Assembly (NCBI GenBank): GCA_014302835.1
Contig: CP060294.1
Location: forward strand, 3,311,067 to 3,375,066
Source of the DNA: Pedobacter sp. PAMC26386
Lineage (GTDB): Bacteria; Bacteroidota; Bacteroidia; Sphingobacteriales; Sphingobacteriaceae
Direction: 5' to 3'
DNA: 64,000 nt
Positions 36,031 through 46,273 of this stretch are shown in pieces (the first letter of the stretch is position 1; each line of letters begins with the position of its first letter). The notes under the pieces are model-generated. The model searched no databases, was not told the origin of the DNA, and saw nothing but the letters and a program-made list of their open reading frames with translations. A program made the position numbers and the translations under genes.

Positions 36031-36034
36031 TTCA

Positions 36035-36487
36035 CTAATCGATCTTTTTGATCGTATACTCGTTTTTGTTAAAGCTAAAAGACTCTCCAGCTTTCTTCCC
36101 CATCAGTAATTGCCCGATCGGAGAAACTGCCGAAATAGCAAACACCTGCTGCTCCTCTATTTTTAATTGTCCAGCGCTGATACTGATATAAAATATCCCA
36201 TTAGATGTATAAACAAGAGCACCATTTCTAACCACATCACTGTGTACAGCTTCTTCCAATGAAGTTAACAATTGCAGATTCTGCTTTGCATCAAGCAACA
36301 GGTTTTTATTCCTGGCGATGTCTTGCTGCATCATCTCGCGCGTAGTTTCAAACTTATCTCCCGCACTGCTCTTTGTATCGTCATTACTTGCTTCCTGTGC
36401 TTGTTGTAAAGCCGTTTCAGCAGTATTTATCCTTTGCATGATGAAATCCATGCAAGACTGATATAATTTCGCTTTTAATCCTTCCAT
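36035..36487 (-). CDS. GreA/GreB-like C-terminal-domain protein
   Basis: 150 aa from the ATG at 36487 (an ATG three codons upstream overlaps the previous stop). Residues ~20-85 form an antiparallel helical pair reminiscent of the GreA coiled coil; residues ~90-150 ('NGALVYTSNGIFYISISAGQ', 'AVSPIGQLLMGKKAGESF') match the GreA/GreB FKBP-like C-terminal domain, including the 'SPIGxxLxGKKxGD' core. The acidic coiled-coil tip needed for RNA cleavage is not obvious, so it may modulate RNA polymerase without cleavage. It follows the nitroreductase at 2 bases, probably one operon. Confidence 0.75.
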   Translation of the reverse strand: MEGLKAKLYQSCMDFIMQRINTAETALQQAQEASNDDTKSSAGDKFETTREMMQQDIARNKNLLLDAKQNLQLLTSLEEAVHSDVVRNGALVYTSNGIFYISISAGQLKIEEQQVFAISAVSPIGQLLMGKKAGESFSFNKNEYTIKKID

Positions 36488-36488
36488 G

Positions 36489-37067
36489 TTAATCATTTAT
36501 CCATCTTACTTTCTCTGTCATCGGGGTACGTTTTGGTAAACGGGGTTCTTCATTGTGGAAACCCATATAAAACAAGCCGAAACATTTTTCGTTTGGTTCC
36601 AGTTTCAAATAATCATTCAACTGGCTAATCAACCCTGGTGAACTCCAGTAAGCACCAATCTTTAACGCTTCGGCAGTTAAAGCCATATTCTGTACCGCAC
36701 AAGCAAAGGCTGCAATTTCTTCCCATTCAGGAATAATATCCGGATGCAACTGCGCATTCAGCACAATCACACAACTGGATTGTACTGCTTTTTCAATGAT
36801 CCCCTCATATTTCTTTTGAAGAAATTGTGCCTCAGGTGTTTCTTGCTTATATAAACGCGCCAGCTCTTCTCCCAGTTTACGTTTCCCTTCATTACGGCAA
36901 ACAATAAATCTCCAGGGCTGTGTTAACTTATGTGTAGGCGCATAATTTGCGCTTTCCAACACCTGTATAATCAATTCTTCAGGAATCTGCTCTTTGGTAT
37001 AACTTGGCGGGAAAATGCTCCGTCTGCGCTGTATAATAGAACTCAGTATGTTTATTTCATTCTCCAT
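36489..37067 (-). CDS. Nitroreductase family protein
   Basis: 192 aa. 'IIQRRRSIFPPSYTKEQIPE' at the start, 'ESANYAPTHKLTQPWRFIVC', 'CAVQNMALTAEALKIGAYWS' and 'FYMGF' near the end are the FMN-binding segments of small nitroreductases (YdjA type, ~190 aa). Uses NAD(P)H to reduce quinones or nitro compounds. Operonic with the GreA/B-like gene. Confidence 0.9.
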   Translation of the reverse strand: MENEINILSSIIQRRRSIFPPSYTKEQIPEELIIQVLESANYAPTHKLTQPWRFIVCRNEGKRKLGEELARLYKQETPEAQFLQKKYEGIIEKAVQSSCVIVLNAQLHPDIIPEWEEIAAFACAVQNMALTAEALKIGAYWSSPGLISQLNDYLKLEPNEKCFGLFYMGFHNEEPRLPKRTPMTEKVRWIND

Positions 37068-37119
37068 AATTAGTACAAAAATAACATTTTAAATATGCCA
37101 CAAGTCTATAAGAAATAGA

Positions 37120-39756
37120 TTAAAATTTATAGTTCAGACTTAAATTAAACAATGCCCCATTGCCATGAACATATTCTGCATTTCTTGCATTAAGTTGCGA
37201 AACAGTGGTATAATAGGTTTTATCGAACAGATTCTCTATTCCAAGACCCAACATAAAAGCTTTATTCAATTGGTAATTAGTACTTAAATTAAAAATCCCA
37301 AAGGCATTAACCGGGCCTTCTCCTTCAGCATAAATATTTTTTTCGTTTGGTACAAAACGATTTCTTTCTCCTGATCTGATATAAAACAAAGTAGCACTCC
37401 AATCTTTAACAGGAGCATATTTCACATAAGCAGTCAGCTTAGATGGTGAAATACGAAGCCCACTCAAGTACTTACTGTAACTATTATCATTTTTTATATC
37501 CGCTTTCCCCTCCTGATATCCATAACCAACACCAAATGATAATTTTTGATTTACATAAATATCAGCATTGATATCTACACCACGAATATACTGAGGTGCT
37601 CTGACTGGAACCCAAAACCCATCAATAGATTCTAAATCTGCTCCAAGTTTAGATCTGCTATCAAAGTAACTTGCACTCAAACTAATATGTTTGCCTAACT
37701 GGCTATTAAAACCAATCTCATAATTATTAATTGAAACCGGCTCAGTATTTAGCTTATTGATCGTGTTTTCATCTGCCTCTCTAAGTACGCGACCCAGATC
37801 GAAAATAGAAAAGCCCTGAGAAAAACTAAAGAAAGGGCTAAATACAGCAAATTTTGTATAAACCAGGCCTAAATTAAGTGCCGGGTTTTTATAAGTTAAA
37901 TCTCCACCTTTTACATTCACGGCCCATTCTTTACCAGAAGGCAGCGTGGTATAGTCATCAATATTTACACGGATATTATCGTAACGTAAACCCGCCTTAA
38001 AAATGATATTCTTTGCAATTGTATTTTTTATCTGGATATAAGGAGCCATGCTGGTACTATTTAACTTTGGAACCCACATTCTTCCATCTACTAAGGGTTG
38101 TGCAGTCTGTTCTCGCATCACATCCAAACCATATACAACTTCTGTCTTCCAATCTTCTGAAAAGACGATGTTTGTATTCAGGTTTGGACGAAACCCAAAT
38201 TTATTTGCTGTAATCATAGCCTGTCCACCTGTTTTCCAGCGTGGCGGTTCTCTGTAATCATAGACCGTGGCAAAATTCTGATAGTAGAGGGAGGCATTCA
38301 AATCTGTATTCGCAAATATTTTAGAAGCAGTATACTGGAGATAAGCATTATGATTATACCTCGTTCCTTCTCTTGCTCCTTTATTCTCTCCCTTTATTCC
38401 CGTAGTGGGGGTTTCTCCGTAAACTCCATTGCTTGCGATATATTTAGAGTCCTGAGTGCTGTTGTAAAAGTTATACATCAGTTCAATACGATTCATTTTA
38501 TTGATGTTGTATCCTATCTTCGCAAAGCCATTGTAGGTATTTGTTTCATTCAAACCATATCTTGGAGATAATACTACCCCATCCCCATCTTTACGAACTC
38601 CCGTTCTATCCATCGTTCCGCTCACTAAAAAGTCAAATTTATCTGCCGTTCCATATAACTGTTGTGAAAAACGGTACCCTGCACTATTAGAAAAAGGATT
38701 AGTAAGATCACTGCCAAACTGCATAGTACTCATTCCTCCTATTTTCTTACCAATAACCGGTTTTTTTGTGATATAATTAATTACACCACCCTCTGCTCCA
38801 TTGCCATAAATAGCAGTCGCACCTTTTACAATTTCAATGCGATCAATTATCGAAGGATCAATTGTTCTGATATCTCTTGAGCTCTGTCTCAAAGGAGTAG
38901 ACTGTGGAATACCATCTATTAAAACCAATATATTTCTTCCTCTTAAAGTCTGGCTGCGATTACTTGTTGTGTTACTTCCCATGGATAACCCCGGAACAGT
39001 CCAACCCAAAATATCTGTCATGTCTGCATGAATCTGTGATTGTGTACTGATATCAGCGCTGCGCAATAAATTTACTCTCGCTGGAATAACAGACATTTGC
39101 TCTGGCGTACGGGTAGCTGTAATAATTACATTATCAAACATATTTTCGGGCATGCTCAATCTGATAATCCCCAGATCAACGGTCTTGTCTTTAATAGCAT
39201 TTATAGCTACAGTACTTAATGTATCTCCTAACAACGTAAAACGCAACACAGCCTTTCCTTCCTTCAAATTTTCCAATTGAAAGTTTCCATCAATATCTGA
39301 TGACACCCCTGCTTTCGTACCCACGACCTGCACCGTTACAAAAGATAAGGGTTCGTTTTTGTCAGACAACACCCTGCCTTTGATTATCGTTTGCAACTTA
39401 GCAAAGACCAAATCAATACGTTGATGCTGTCCCACCTGAACTTTAGACAACTGACTACCAAACAGTTTCTTTAATACTACGCCAAGAGGTTCTTCATTAA
39501 AACTAATACTAATCTTCTTATTGAAATCTATTCTTTCTGTCGCATAGACAAAAGAACACCCGGCCTTGCCAGCAATTGCCAGCAGTGCATCTTCTAACCT
39601 AAGCCGATCAATTTTAATACTTATTTGCTTATCTAAGATACTTTGCTGTGCATAAACGGCTCCTGTACTTAGAAACAAAGTGATTAAGATTAGTGTGGTG
39701 CCTTTGAATTTGTTGTAAAAATTCCTCTTGCGAAAGAATAGTAATGAAGATTTCAT
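37120..39756 (-). CDS. FecA-type TonB-dependent receptor with STN and carboxypeptidase-regulatory domains
   Basis: 878 aa. A signal region (LITLFLSTGAVYAQQ), an STN domain (~40-120: 'KIDRLRLEDALLAIAGKAGC'), a carboxypeptidase-regulatory domain (~128-205: 'IKGRVLSDKNEPLSFVTVQV'), a plug ('SVIPARVNLLRSADISTQ', 'LVLIDGIPQSTP', 'RIEIVKGATAIYGNGAEGG') and a barrel ending in 'LFNLSLNYKF'. STN receptors signal substrate presence to FecR. The sigma and anti-sigma genes lie directly upstream, so this is a FecI/FecR-controlled siderophore or heme-type uptake receptor. Ligand unknown. Confidence 0.92.
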   Translation of the reverse strand: MKSSLLFFRKRNFYNKFKGTTLILITLFLSTGAVYAQQSILDKQISIKIDRLRLEDALLAIAGKAGCSFVYATERIDFNKKISISFNEEPLGVVLKKLFGSQLSKVQVGQHQRIDLVFAKLQTIIKGRVLSDKNEPLSFVTVQVVGTKAGVSSDIDGNFQLENLKEGKAVLRFTLLGDTLSTVAINAIKDKTVDLGIIRLSMPENMFDNVIITATRTPEQMSVIPARVNLLRSADISTQSQIHADMTDILGWTVPGLSMGSNTTSNRSQTLRGRNILVLIDGIPQSTPLRQSSRDIRTIDPSIIDRIEIVKGATAIYGNGAEGGVINYITKKPVIGKKIGGMSTMQFGSDLTNPFSNSAGYRFSQQLYGTADKFDFLVSGTMDRTGVRKDGDGVVLSPRYGLNETNTYNGFAKIGYNINKMNRIELMYNFYNSTQDSKYIASNGVYGETPTTGIKGENKGAREGTRYNHNAYLQYTASKIFANTDLNASLYYQNFATVYDYREPPRWKTGGQAMITANKFGFRPNLNTNIVFSEDWKTEVVYGLDVMREQTAQPLVDGRMWVPKLNSTSMAPYIQIKNTIAKNIIFKAGLRYDNIRVNIDDYTTLPSGKEWAVNVKGGDLTYKNPALNLGLVYTKFAVFSPFFSFSQGFSIFDLGRVLREADENTINKLNTEPVSINNYEIGFNSQLGKHISLSASYFDSRSKLGADLESIDGFWVPVRAPQYIRGVDINADIYVNQKLSFGVGYGYQEGKADIKNDNSYSKYLSGLRISPSKLTAYVKYAPVKDWSATLFYIRSGERNRFVPNEKNIYAEGEGPVNAFGIFNLSTNYQLNKAFMLGLGIENLFDKTYYTTVSQLNARNAEYVHGNGALFNLSLNYKF

Positions 39757-39795
39757 ACTTTTGATTGATTGATTTATGTGAAAAAATTAATTGAG

Positions 39796-39827
39796 CCCGA
39801 TACCTGTTTTCCAAGGACTGTATCGGG
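39796..39827 (-). terminator. Hairpin between fecR-like gene and receptor gene
   Basis: CCCGATAC / GTATCGGG, 8-bp stem with a 16-base loop, lies between the FecR stop (39869) and the receptor start (39756). It may partly terminate the sigma/FecR message so that receptor transcription depends on its own, sigma-controlled promoter. The T run is clearer in the plus direction, so the direction is uncertain. Confidence 0.45.
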
Positions 39828-39868
39828 TTTCTTTTTATTTACGTGATAAATAATCACATAGTTGATAG

Positions 39869-40777
39869 CTAATAAATCAGCACTTTTTTATCATTTGTCT
39901 GATATTGAAAATGAAGAATAAAAGAAAGACTTTTTAATACCTCATTTAATGAGGGATTCAGATAGATACCAGAACATCTGTTATTTAATATTTCAGTATT
40001 TTTAACAGTGATTTGAATTCCATACCAACGTTCCAGAATGGTAACAATCTCTTTCAAAGATTGATGCTGAAAAACCAGACGAGAGTCCTTCCAGCCGCTG
40101 TAAGCATCGACATAAACCTCTTTTTTTGTCAAAGATCCATCCGAAAGAATAACAGCTTGTTCATTAGGCGTAATAATGACTTTTTTTCCTGTTCTTTTTG
40201 CGGCAAACAATACCCGCCCATTCACAAGGGTCAATGCACTTTTTTCTTCACCTGCATAATCTTTTAGGTTAAATACTGTCCCCAAAACGGTAGTATGGCT
40301 ATGATTCGAATTAATTTCAAATGGTCTTTTAGCATCTTTGCTTACTTCAAAGTAGGCCTCCCCCGAAAGAGAAATTTTCCTGCTACTGTCTGTAAAATGC
40401 TTTGGATATATTATTTTACTATTGGCATTCAGCCTGATGATAGTCCCGTCACTTAAGGTAAGTACCTTCCTGCTTCCCGATTTGGTTTCCACGGTTAGCA
40501 ACTCTTCCTGAGCCGGATAACCAAACTCCTTATTCCATCTATTCTGGAAAAAGAACCCCATTCCCATCAAAATTAAGAATGAGGCTGCTATTGCTATCGC
40601 AAGAAGTTTCCTGCGTTTTTTCTCTGGTTTGATCAATGTCCAAATGGAATTCACATGGTGCCGCTCTTTCTGGTTACCTTTAGCGAGAAGCCAGGCATTA
40701 ACGGCTACACTTTCCTGATCTGTACAATTTCCATCCAGATACCTATCGAGTAACTCAGCATCAATTTTTTTCTTCAT
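39869..40777 (-). CDS. FecR-family anti-sigma factor
   Basis: 302 aa. An N-terminal cytoplasmic domain (~1-55, 'LDRYLDGNCTDQESVAVNAW') with a transmembrane helix at ~60-80 ('LLAIAIAASFLILMGMGFFF'), a FecR domain ('TKSGSRKVLTLSDGTIIRLN', 'SLSGEAYFEVSKDAKRPFEI', 'TVLGTVFNL') and the DUF4974 end ('IVTILERWYGIQI', 'LNEVLKSLSFIL'). It transmits the signal from the STN receptor to the sigma factor. Located between sigma and receptor genes. Confidence 0.92.
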   Translation of the reverse strand: MKKKIDAELLDRYLDGNCTDQESVAVNAWLLAKGNQKERHHVNSIWTLIKPEKKRRKLLAIAIAASFLILMGMGFFFQNRWNKEFGYPAQEELLTVETKSGSRKVLTLSDGTIIRLNANSKIIYPKHFTDSSRKISLSGEAYFEVSKDAKRPFEINSNHSHTTVLGTVFNLKDYAGEEKSALTLVNGRVLFAAKRTGKKVIITPNEQAVILSDGSLTKKEVYVDAYSGWKDSRLVFQHQSLKEIVTILERWYGIQITVKNTEILNNRCSGIYLNPSLNEVLKSLSFILHFQYQTNDKKVLIY

Positions 40778-40908
40778 AAAACACAGAGCAGAGAACTAAA
40801 AAAGAATTCAACTGCATGCATATATATCGAACAAAGCTCTATTTAGACCTAGTCTAATATCAAGAATAATTACAAACAACTGTTTTACAGACAGATAATT
40901 TCAAAAAA

Positions 40909-41481
40909 CTATCTGTATTCCTGCAAATGAGTACGAAGAAAGGACATTGCTTTATGTAAATGATTTTTTACCGTTTTTATGGCTATACCGAGTTTTAATG
41001 AGATTTGTTCATTATTCAAACCATTTTCATGCTTCAAAATATAAACCTCACGACATTGATTTGGCAACTGGTCAACCAGTGAATTGACTTTATTCAGCAA
41101 ATCATCATGAAAAATATCTTGTTCTGCAAACTGGTTTAAGTGATCAGTTGAATTTTGAAACTCTTCATTATAAACATAGGAAAGCTGCAGTTTCCTGACC
41201 CGGTCAATTGCTTTGTTTTTAGCGCATCGCAAAAGAAAAAATTGCCATGATTCGTGAATATCTCCAGTTTCTCTTTTTTTCCAGAGATCAAGAAATACAT
41301 CCTGAACAATTCCTTTTGCGACTTCTTCATCCCTGGTATAAATAAGAGCAGCACGAAACACCTGAACAGCATATTGTTTATAGAGAAAAGAAAAATATTT
41401 TTCGTCTATAGCAGTAATACTTTTGATCATTACAGTTTGCTCCCCTTTTTTCAAATCGCTCTCTTTTAGATACTGGGACAA
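40909..41481 (-). CDS. ECF RNA polymerase sigma factor (FecI-type)
   Basis: 190 aa from 41481 (or 173 aa from the ATG at 41430, just before the first conserved helix). Region 2: 'YKQYAVQVFRAALIYTRDEE', 'GIVQDVFLDLWKKRE', 'FFLLRCAKNKAIDRVRK'; region 4: 'LPNQCREVYILKHENGLNNE' and 'LGIAIKTVKNHLHKAMSFLR'. It directs RNA polymerase to the receptor gene when released by the FecR protein. Divergent from the ABC-F gene with ~110 bases between. Confidence 0.92.
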   Translation of the reverse strand: MSQYLKESDLKKGEQTVMIKSITAIDEKYFSFLYKQYAVQVFRAALIYTRDEEVAKGIVQDVFLDLWKKRETGDIHESWQFFLLRCAKNKAIDRVRKLQLSYVYNEEFQNSTDHLNQFAEQDIFHDDLLNKVNSLVDQLPNQCREVYILKHENGLNNEQISLKLGIAIKTVKNHLHKAMSFLRTHLQEYR

Positions 41482-41525
41482 ATATATTCATTATTTAGAA
41501 TAATTATACATAGCTATCACTATAA

Positions 41526-43217
<1,692 letters not shown>

Positions 43218-43233
43218 GCTGGTAGCTTAATTA

Positions 43234-43281
43234 ATAATTTAAAAGGGGTATCCAAAATTTTGGATACCCCTTTTAAATTAT
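43234..43281. terminator. 48-bp perfect palindrome, bidirectional terminator
   Basis: Left half ATAATTTAAAAGGGGTATCC followed by AAAA; the right half is its exact complement. It lies between the convergent ABC-F and deacetylase genes and can end transcription from both sides. Confidence 0.85.
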
Positions 43282-43312
43282 ACACAAATTTGGACCTTTA
43301 ATCGGCGGCGGC

Positions 43313-44221
43313 TTATTTTCCCAGCGTCAATGCAACTGTCTTTTTCTTATTAAAACTCTTCTGTAAACTGTTATAAAGATTTTTGGCCGTATAACGCCCC
43401 GGATCAATAACCCTTCTGATAGTATAGATTGGATTGACTTCATCCATTGGCGTCGATAAAATGAATGCTGCTTTAAAACCATGTTCTTTTAATTTATGCA
43501 GATTTGCCGCTTTGAAAACTCCATAAGGATAAGCGAAATACTGCACTTTTTTACCGGTTAATTTCTCCAGTGTCTGCGTAGGCTTATCAATCTGGATTTC
43601 CCAGTCTTCATCTGTAAACTGTGCAAAATTCTTATGGTTCCAGGTATGACTGGCAATCACATGTCCTGCATCTGACAGTTCTTTAATTTGTGCCTTGCTC
43701 ATATATTTTGGTCTGCCAATAGAAACAGTCATAATAAAAAACACCCCTTTAAATCCATTTTTCTTTAACTCTGAAGCCCCTACCGTATATTGATCTAAAT
43801 CTGTATCATCAAAGGTAATCATGATCGGTTTAGCAGGTAACTTCTTACCATAATTCAAATAATCATACAATTCATCCGGCAAAATAGTATGGTAGCCACT
43901 ATCTGCCAGCATTTTTATATGTTCCCTAAAATTTGCAGGAGGAATAATATCGTCATGCGCCCTTTGTGAATCTGAGGCTTTCCAGTCTCTGATCTGATGA
44001 TAACACAATACAGGAACCTCTTTACGTAAGAGAATCGTTTTAGCATTAGCTAAAGCCAATTTCGCAGTATCCTTCAGATTCTCCTCTGTGTCTTTTGAAT
44101 TTTCAGCTGTATTTACATCTTCCTGAAGAGCTGTCTTAGCACCTTCTTTTGCGGATTCAGAACGACAAGAAAAAAAAAGTAATAAAAGGAAGAACAATAG
44201 GTAATTAGGGTATGTTTTCAT
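43313..44221 (-). CDS. Polysaccharide deacetylase-family lipoprotein (paralogue of 35076)
   Basis: 302 aa. Lipoprotein signal 'LLLFFSCRSES', then a linker, and a NodB-like domain: 'VPVLCYHQIRDWKA', 'MITFDDTDLDQY', 'IASHTWNHKNFAQF', 'FAYPYGVFK', 'AAFILST'. Compared with the paralogue at 35076 the second motif has Asn for Asp, but metal-binding His residues are kept. Both share the uncommon 'TFDDTDLDQYT' reading, marking a lineage-specific subgroup. Acts on an envelope glycan; monocistronic. Confidence 0.9.
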   Translation of the reverse strand: MKTYPNYLLFFLLLLFFSCRSESAKEGAKTALQEDVNTAENSKDTEENLKDTAKLALANAKTILLRKEVPVLCYHQIRDWKASDSQRAHDDIIPPANFREHIKMLADSGYHTILPDELYDYLNYGKKLPAKPIMITFDDTDLDQYTVGASELKKNGFKGVFFIMTVSIGRPKYMSKAQIKELSDAGHVIASHTWNHKNFAQFTDEDWEIQIDKPTQTLEKLTGKKVQYFAYPYGVFKAANLHKLKEHGFKAAFILSTPMDEVNPIYTIRRVIDPGRYTAKNLYNSLQKSFNKKKTVALTLGK

Positions 44222-44301
44222 GGATGCAAAAGTAAAAAACTAATTTTAAAAATAGTAACTGGATTAAGGTCTCCGTCTGTAAAAAATTCTTAAATTTAAG
44301 T

Positions 44302-44490
44302 ATGGAAAAAGAAGAAATCAAAACAATTCTGGAAACAGTAGAACAACAAGTCAGCTCTTCTATTCTTGGAGGAATGGAAGATGCTTATGAAGAACTAGAG
44401 CGCCTGGGCTATATTCTTATTCATCCGGATAGTGCCCATCCCTCGGCAACAATTACTCAAAAGGGCGAAGATTTCCTGGAGAATTACTAA
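44302..44490 (+). CDS. Small acidic hypothetical protein, 62 aa
   Basis: ATG at 44302. Helical, acidic N-terminus (EKEEIKTILETVEQQVSSSI) and a 'LGYILIHPDSAHPSATITQK' middle that looks like a winged segment. It fits small Bacteroidota proteins of unknown function. Followed at once by a terminator. Confidence 0.6.
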   Translation: MEKEEIKTILETVEQQVSSSILGGMEDAYEELERLGYILIHPDSAHPSATITQKGEDFLENY

Positions 44491-44491
44491 A

Positions 44492-44535
44492 AAAGAAGGT
44501 CTGAATGAACAAACGAGTATCATCAGACCTTCTTT
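44492..44535. terminator. Terminator hairpin
   Basis: AAAGAAGGTCTGA / TCAGACCTTCTTT, 13-bp stem and an 18-base loop, between the 62-aa gene and the convergent esterase. Confidence 0.7.
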
Positions 44536-44554
44536 ACTATTTAGCATCTATACA

Positions 44555-46024
44555 CTAGTTCCCCGTTTTAATCATCCATTGCTTGTATCTCCACTCTAAA
44601 AAGCCATTTAGGTCGTCTGTATATGCTTTTGTTTTCAAAGTAAAATGATCTCCGGGATAATATTTAAAAAGCACATTTGCCTGAATCGCTTTCATTTCCT
44701 CTTCAAGTAATCTAACCGGGTAATTCAACTGAAAATTATCATCATCACCTACCGATATCCGGATTTTTCCATCCAGATCTTTCTTTAAATACTTCCAATT
44801 AGTTCTCAAGTATAAAGAAATATCGTATTTCTTCCAGTTTTCGGCAGTGAGGTGATTTATTGCTCCTGTTTTGGAGTCACAAATCGGCTCAGGTAAACCA
44901 TCCTTCCCCTTTTTACTAAATACAGCCTCAAAAGAATGTTGCTGTTCCCCTCTTGAGATCACATTTTCTACCTGGTACATTTCTTTCAAATAAGAAAAAG
45001 AAAATCTGCCGGCCACAGTACCTCCAGAGATTAACTCTCCTTTTTGATCATAAAATAAATTACTGTCTTTGTAAAGATCTACCATAGAAAACTTACGGAA
45101 ATCCACATAATCAGGGCTGCTGGAGGCAGTAGCTATAAACAAGGTAGGGTAATGGGTTTGCAACCATAAAACAGACCATCCACCACTACTATGCCCCATT
45201 AACATCCTGGCACCATTACACCGGTATTTCTTTTCCAGCAGAGGTATCAATTCCTGTGTCAGTGCATCGCCCCATGGCCCATTATTCTCACTGTTCGCAT
45301 ATTCGGCATGACCCAACGAGCAATTTCCATCCAGAAACACACGGATAACTGGTAAAGAACCCAGTGGTGCCGATGGCTTTAGGCTACCGGACGTGGAATG
45401 ATAATCTCCACCAAAACCATCTACTGTAAACAATACAGCAAATTTCTGATCTGGATTTTCATCATATTCAGCAGGCAATTGTACCGCAGCTTTCAGAGAG
45501 AATTCCTGATGATGAAAATCACTCAATAATTTTGAAGGCACTACTAATTCTTTCCTGAGCTTCGTTTCCAGAAAACTCTTTTCAGGTACTACCTGATCTG
45601 CCAGAATCTTAAAAGACTGTTTACGGTCTTTATTAATTACTATTTTTTGAGGCAGACTAAATATGTTGCCAGGACTAGTTGTAATTACCCTTCCCCCCAA
45701 ATTTAAATCCCATACCGCTTGCACATAATAAGTACCACGCTCCATATCTGATGGGGACACTGGATAAGCGATAGCCTGATCATCTATAATAATGCTTTCG
45801 CCCGGCTTGATATTTTTGACGTTTGCAGCAAAAGCGTTGAGCGGCTCTATACCGATAGATGCTGCTAAAGGTTGGGGGTTATTCTTTGATAAGTATAAAA
45901 ATACCTTGCCAGTAAATGGCTTTCCAGACACAGCGGAAGAAAAAGCGACTTTAAACTGTTGTGCATAGCTGTTTAAAGCAAAGCAAGTAGCTAAAGATAG
46001 CAGTAAGGTTATCTTTTTAGTCAT
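44555..46024 (-). CDS. Secreted esterase of the enterochelin-esterase-like family
   Basis: 489 aa with a signal peptide (ITLLLSLATCFALNSYAQ). Residues ~20-160 are an Ig-like N-terminal domain; from ~185 an alpha/beta-hydrolase core of the putative-esterase (Esterase D/Fes) type: 'FAVLFTVDGFGGDYHSTS', the nucleophile elbow 'MLMGHSSGGWSVLW', and a late 'YPGDHFTLKTK' with the catalytic His. The substrate may be a ferric-siderophore-type ester or a carbohydrate ester; nothing adjacent decides. It is 250 bases from the COG0523 gene upstream. Confidence 0.82.
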   Translation of the reverse strand: MTKKITLLLSLATCFALNSYAQQFKVAFSSAVSGKPFTGKVFLYLSKNNPQPLAASIGIEPLNAFAANVKNIKPGESIIIDDQAIAYPVSPSDMERGTYYVQAVWDLNLGGRVITTSPGNIFSLPQKIVINKDRKQSFKILADQVVPEKSFLETKLRKELVVPSKLLSDFHHQEFSLKAAVQLPAEYDENPDQKFAVLFTVDGFGGDYHSTSGSLKPSAPLGSLPVIRVFLDGNCSLGHAEYANSENNGPWGDALTQELIPLLEKKYRCNGARMLMGHSSGGWSVLWLQTHYPTLFIATASSSPDYVDFRKFSMVDLYKDSNLFYDQKGELISGGTVAGRFSFSYLKEMYQVENVISRGEQQHSFEAVFSKKGKDGLPEPICDSKTGAINHLTAENWKKYDISLYLRTNWKYLKKDLDGKIRISVGDDDNFQLNYPVRLLEEEMKAIQANVLFKYYPGDHFTLKTKAYTDDLNGFLEWRYKQWMIKTGN

Positions 46025-46130
46025 GAGAAATAAAAATTGATTAGATTCCTAAGATACGAGTCAGCGAGGATATTAATCAATAAGGAATCAAATTACACCA
46101 GAAACAGAGTGGATAGCTAAAAATTAAAAA

Positions 46131-46165
46131 GCACCGTAACGGCTGATGAATTCCGTTACGAGTGC
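46131..46165. terminator. Hairpin between COG0523 gene and esterase
   Basis: GCACcGTAACGG / CCGTTACgaGTGC, imperfect 11-bp stem, probable terminator of the leftward COG0523 message. There is no long T run. Confidence 0.55.
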
Positions 46166-46218
46166 TTATACCTATTAACTAAATAATGAAGATCAAATAT
46201 ACGATTAATATCATCAGT

Positions 46219-46233
46219 TGCAACTAGATTGCA
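46219..46233. promoter_or_regulatory. Isolated TGCAA-N5-TTGCA site
   Basis: TGCAACTAGATTGCA has the same half-sites as the palindrome at 47574-47608. It lies 41-55 bases beyond the stop of the COG0523 gene and ~200 bases upstream of the esterase ATG, with a hairpin between. It could add the esterase to the same regulon, or be chance in AT-rich DNA. Confidence 0.3.
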
Positions 46234-46273
46234 TTAAATTATTATAATAATCCGTTATTTATTAATCTTTTCT

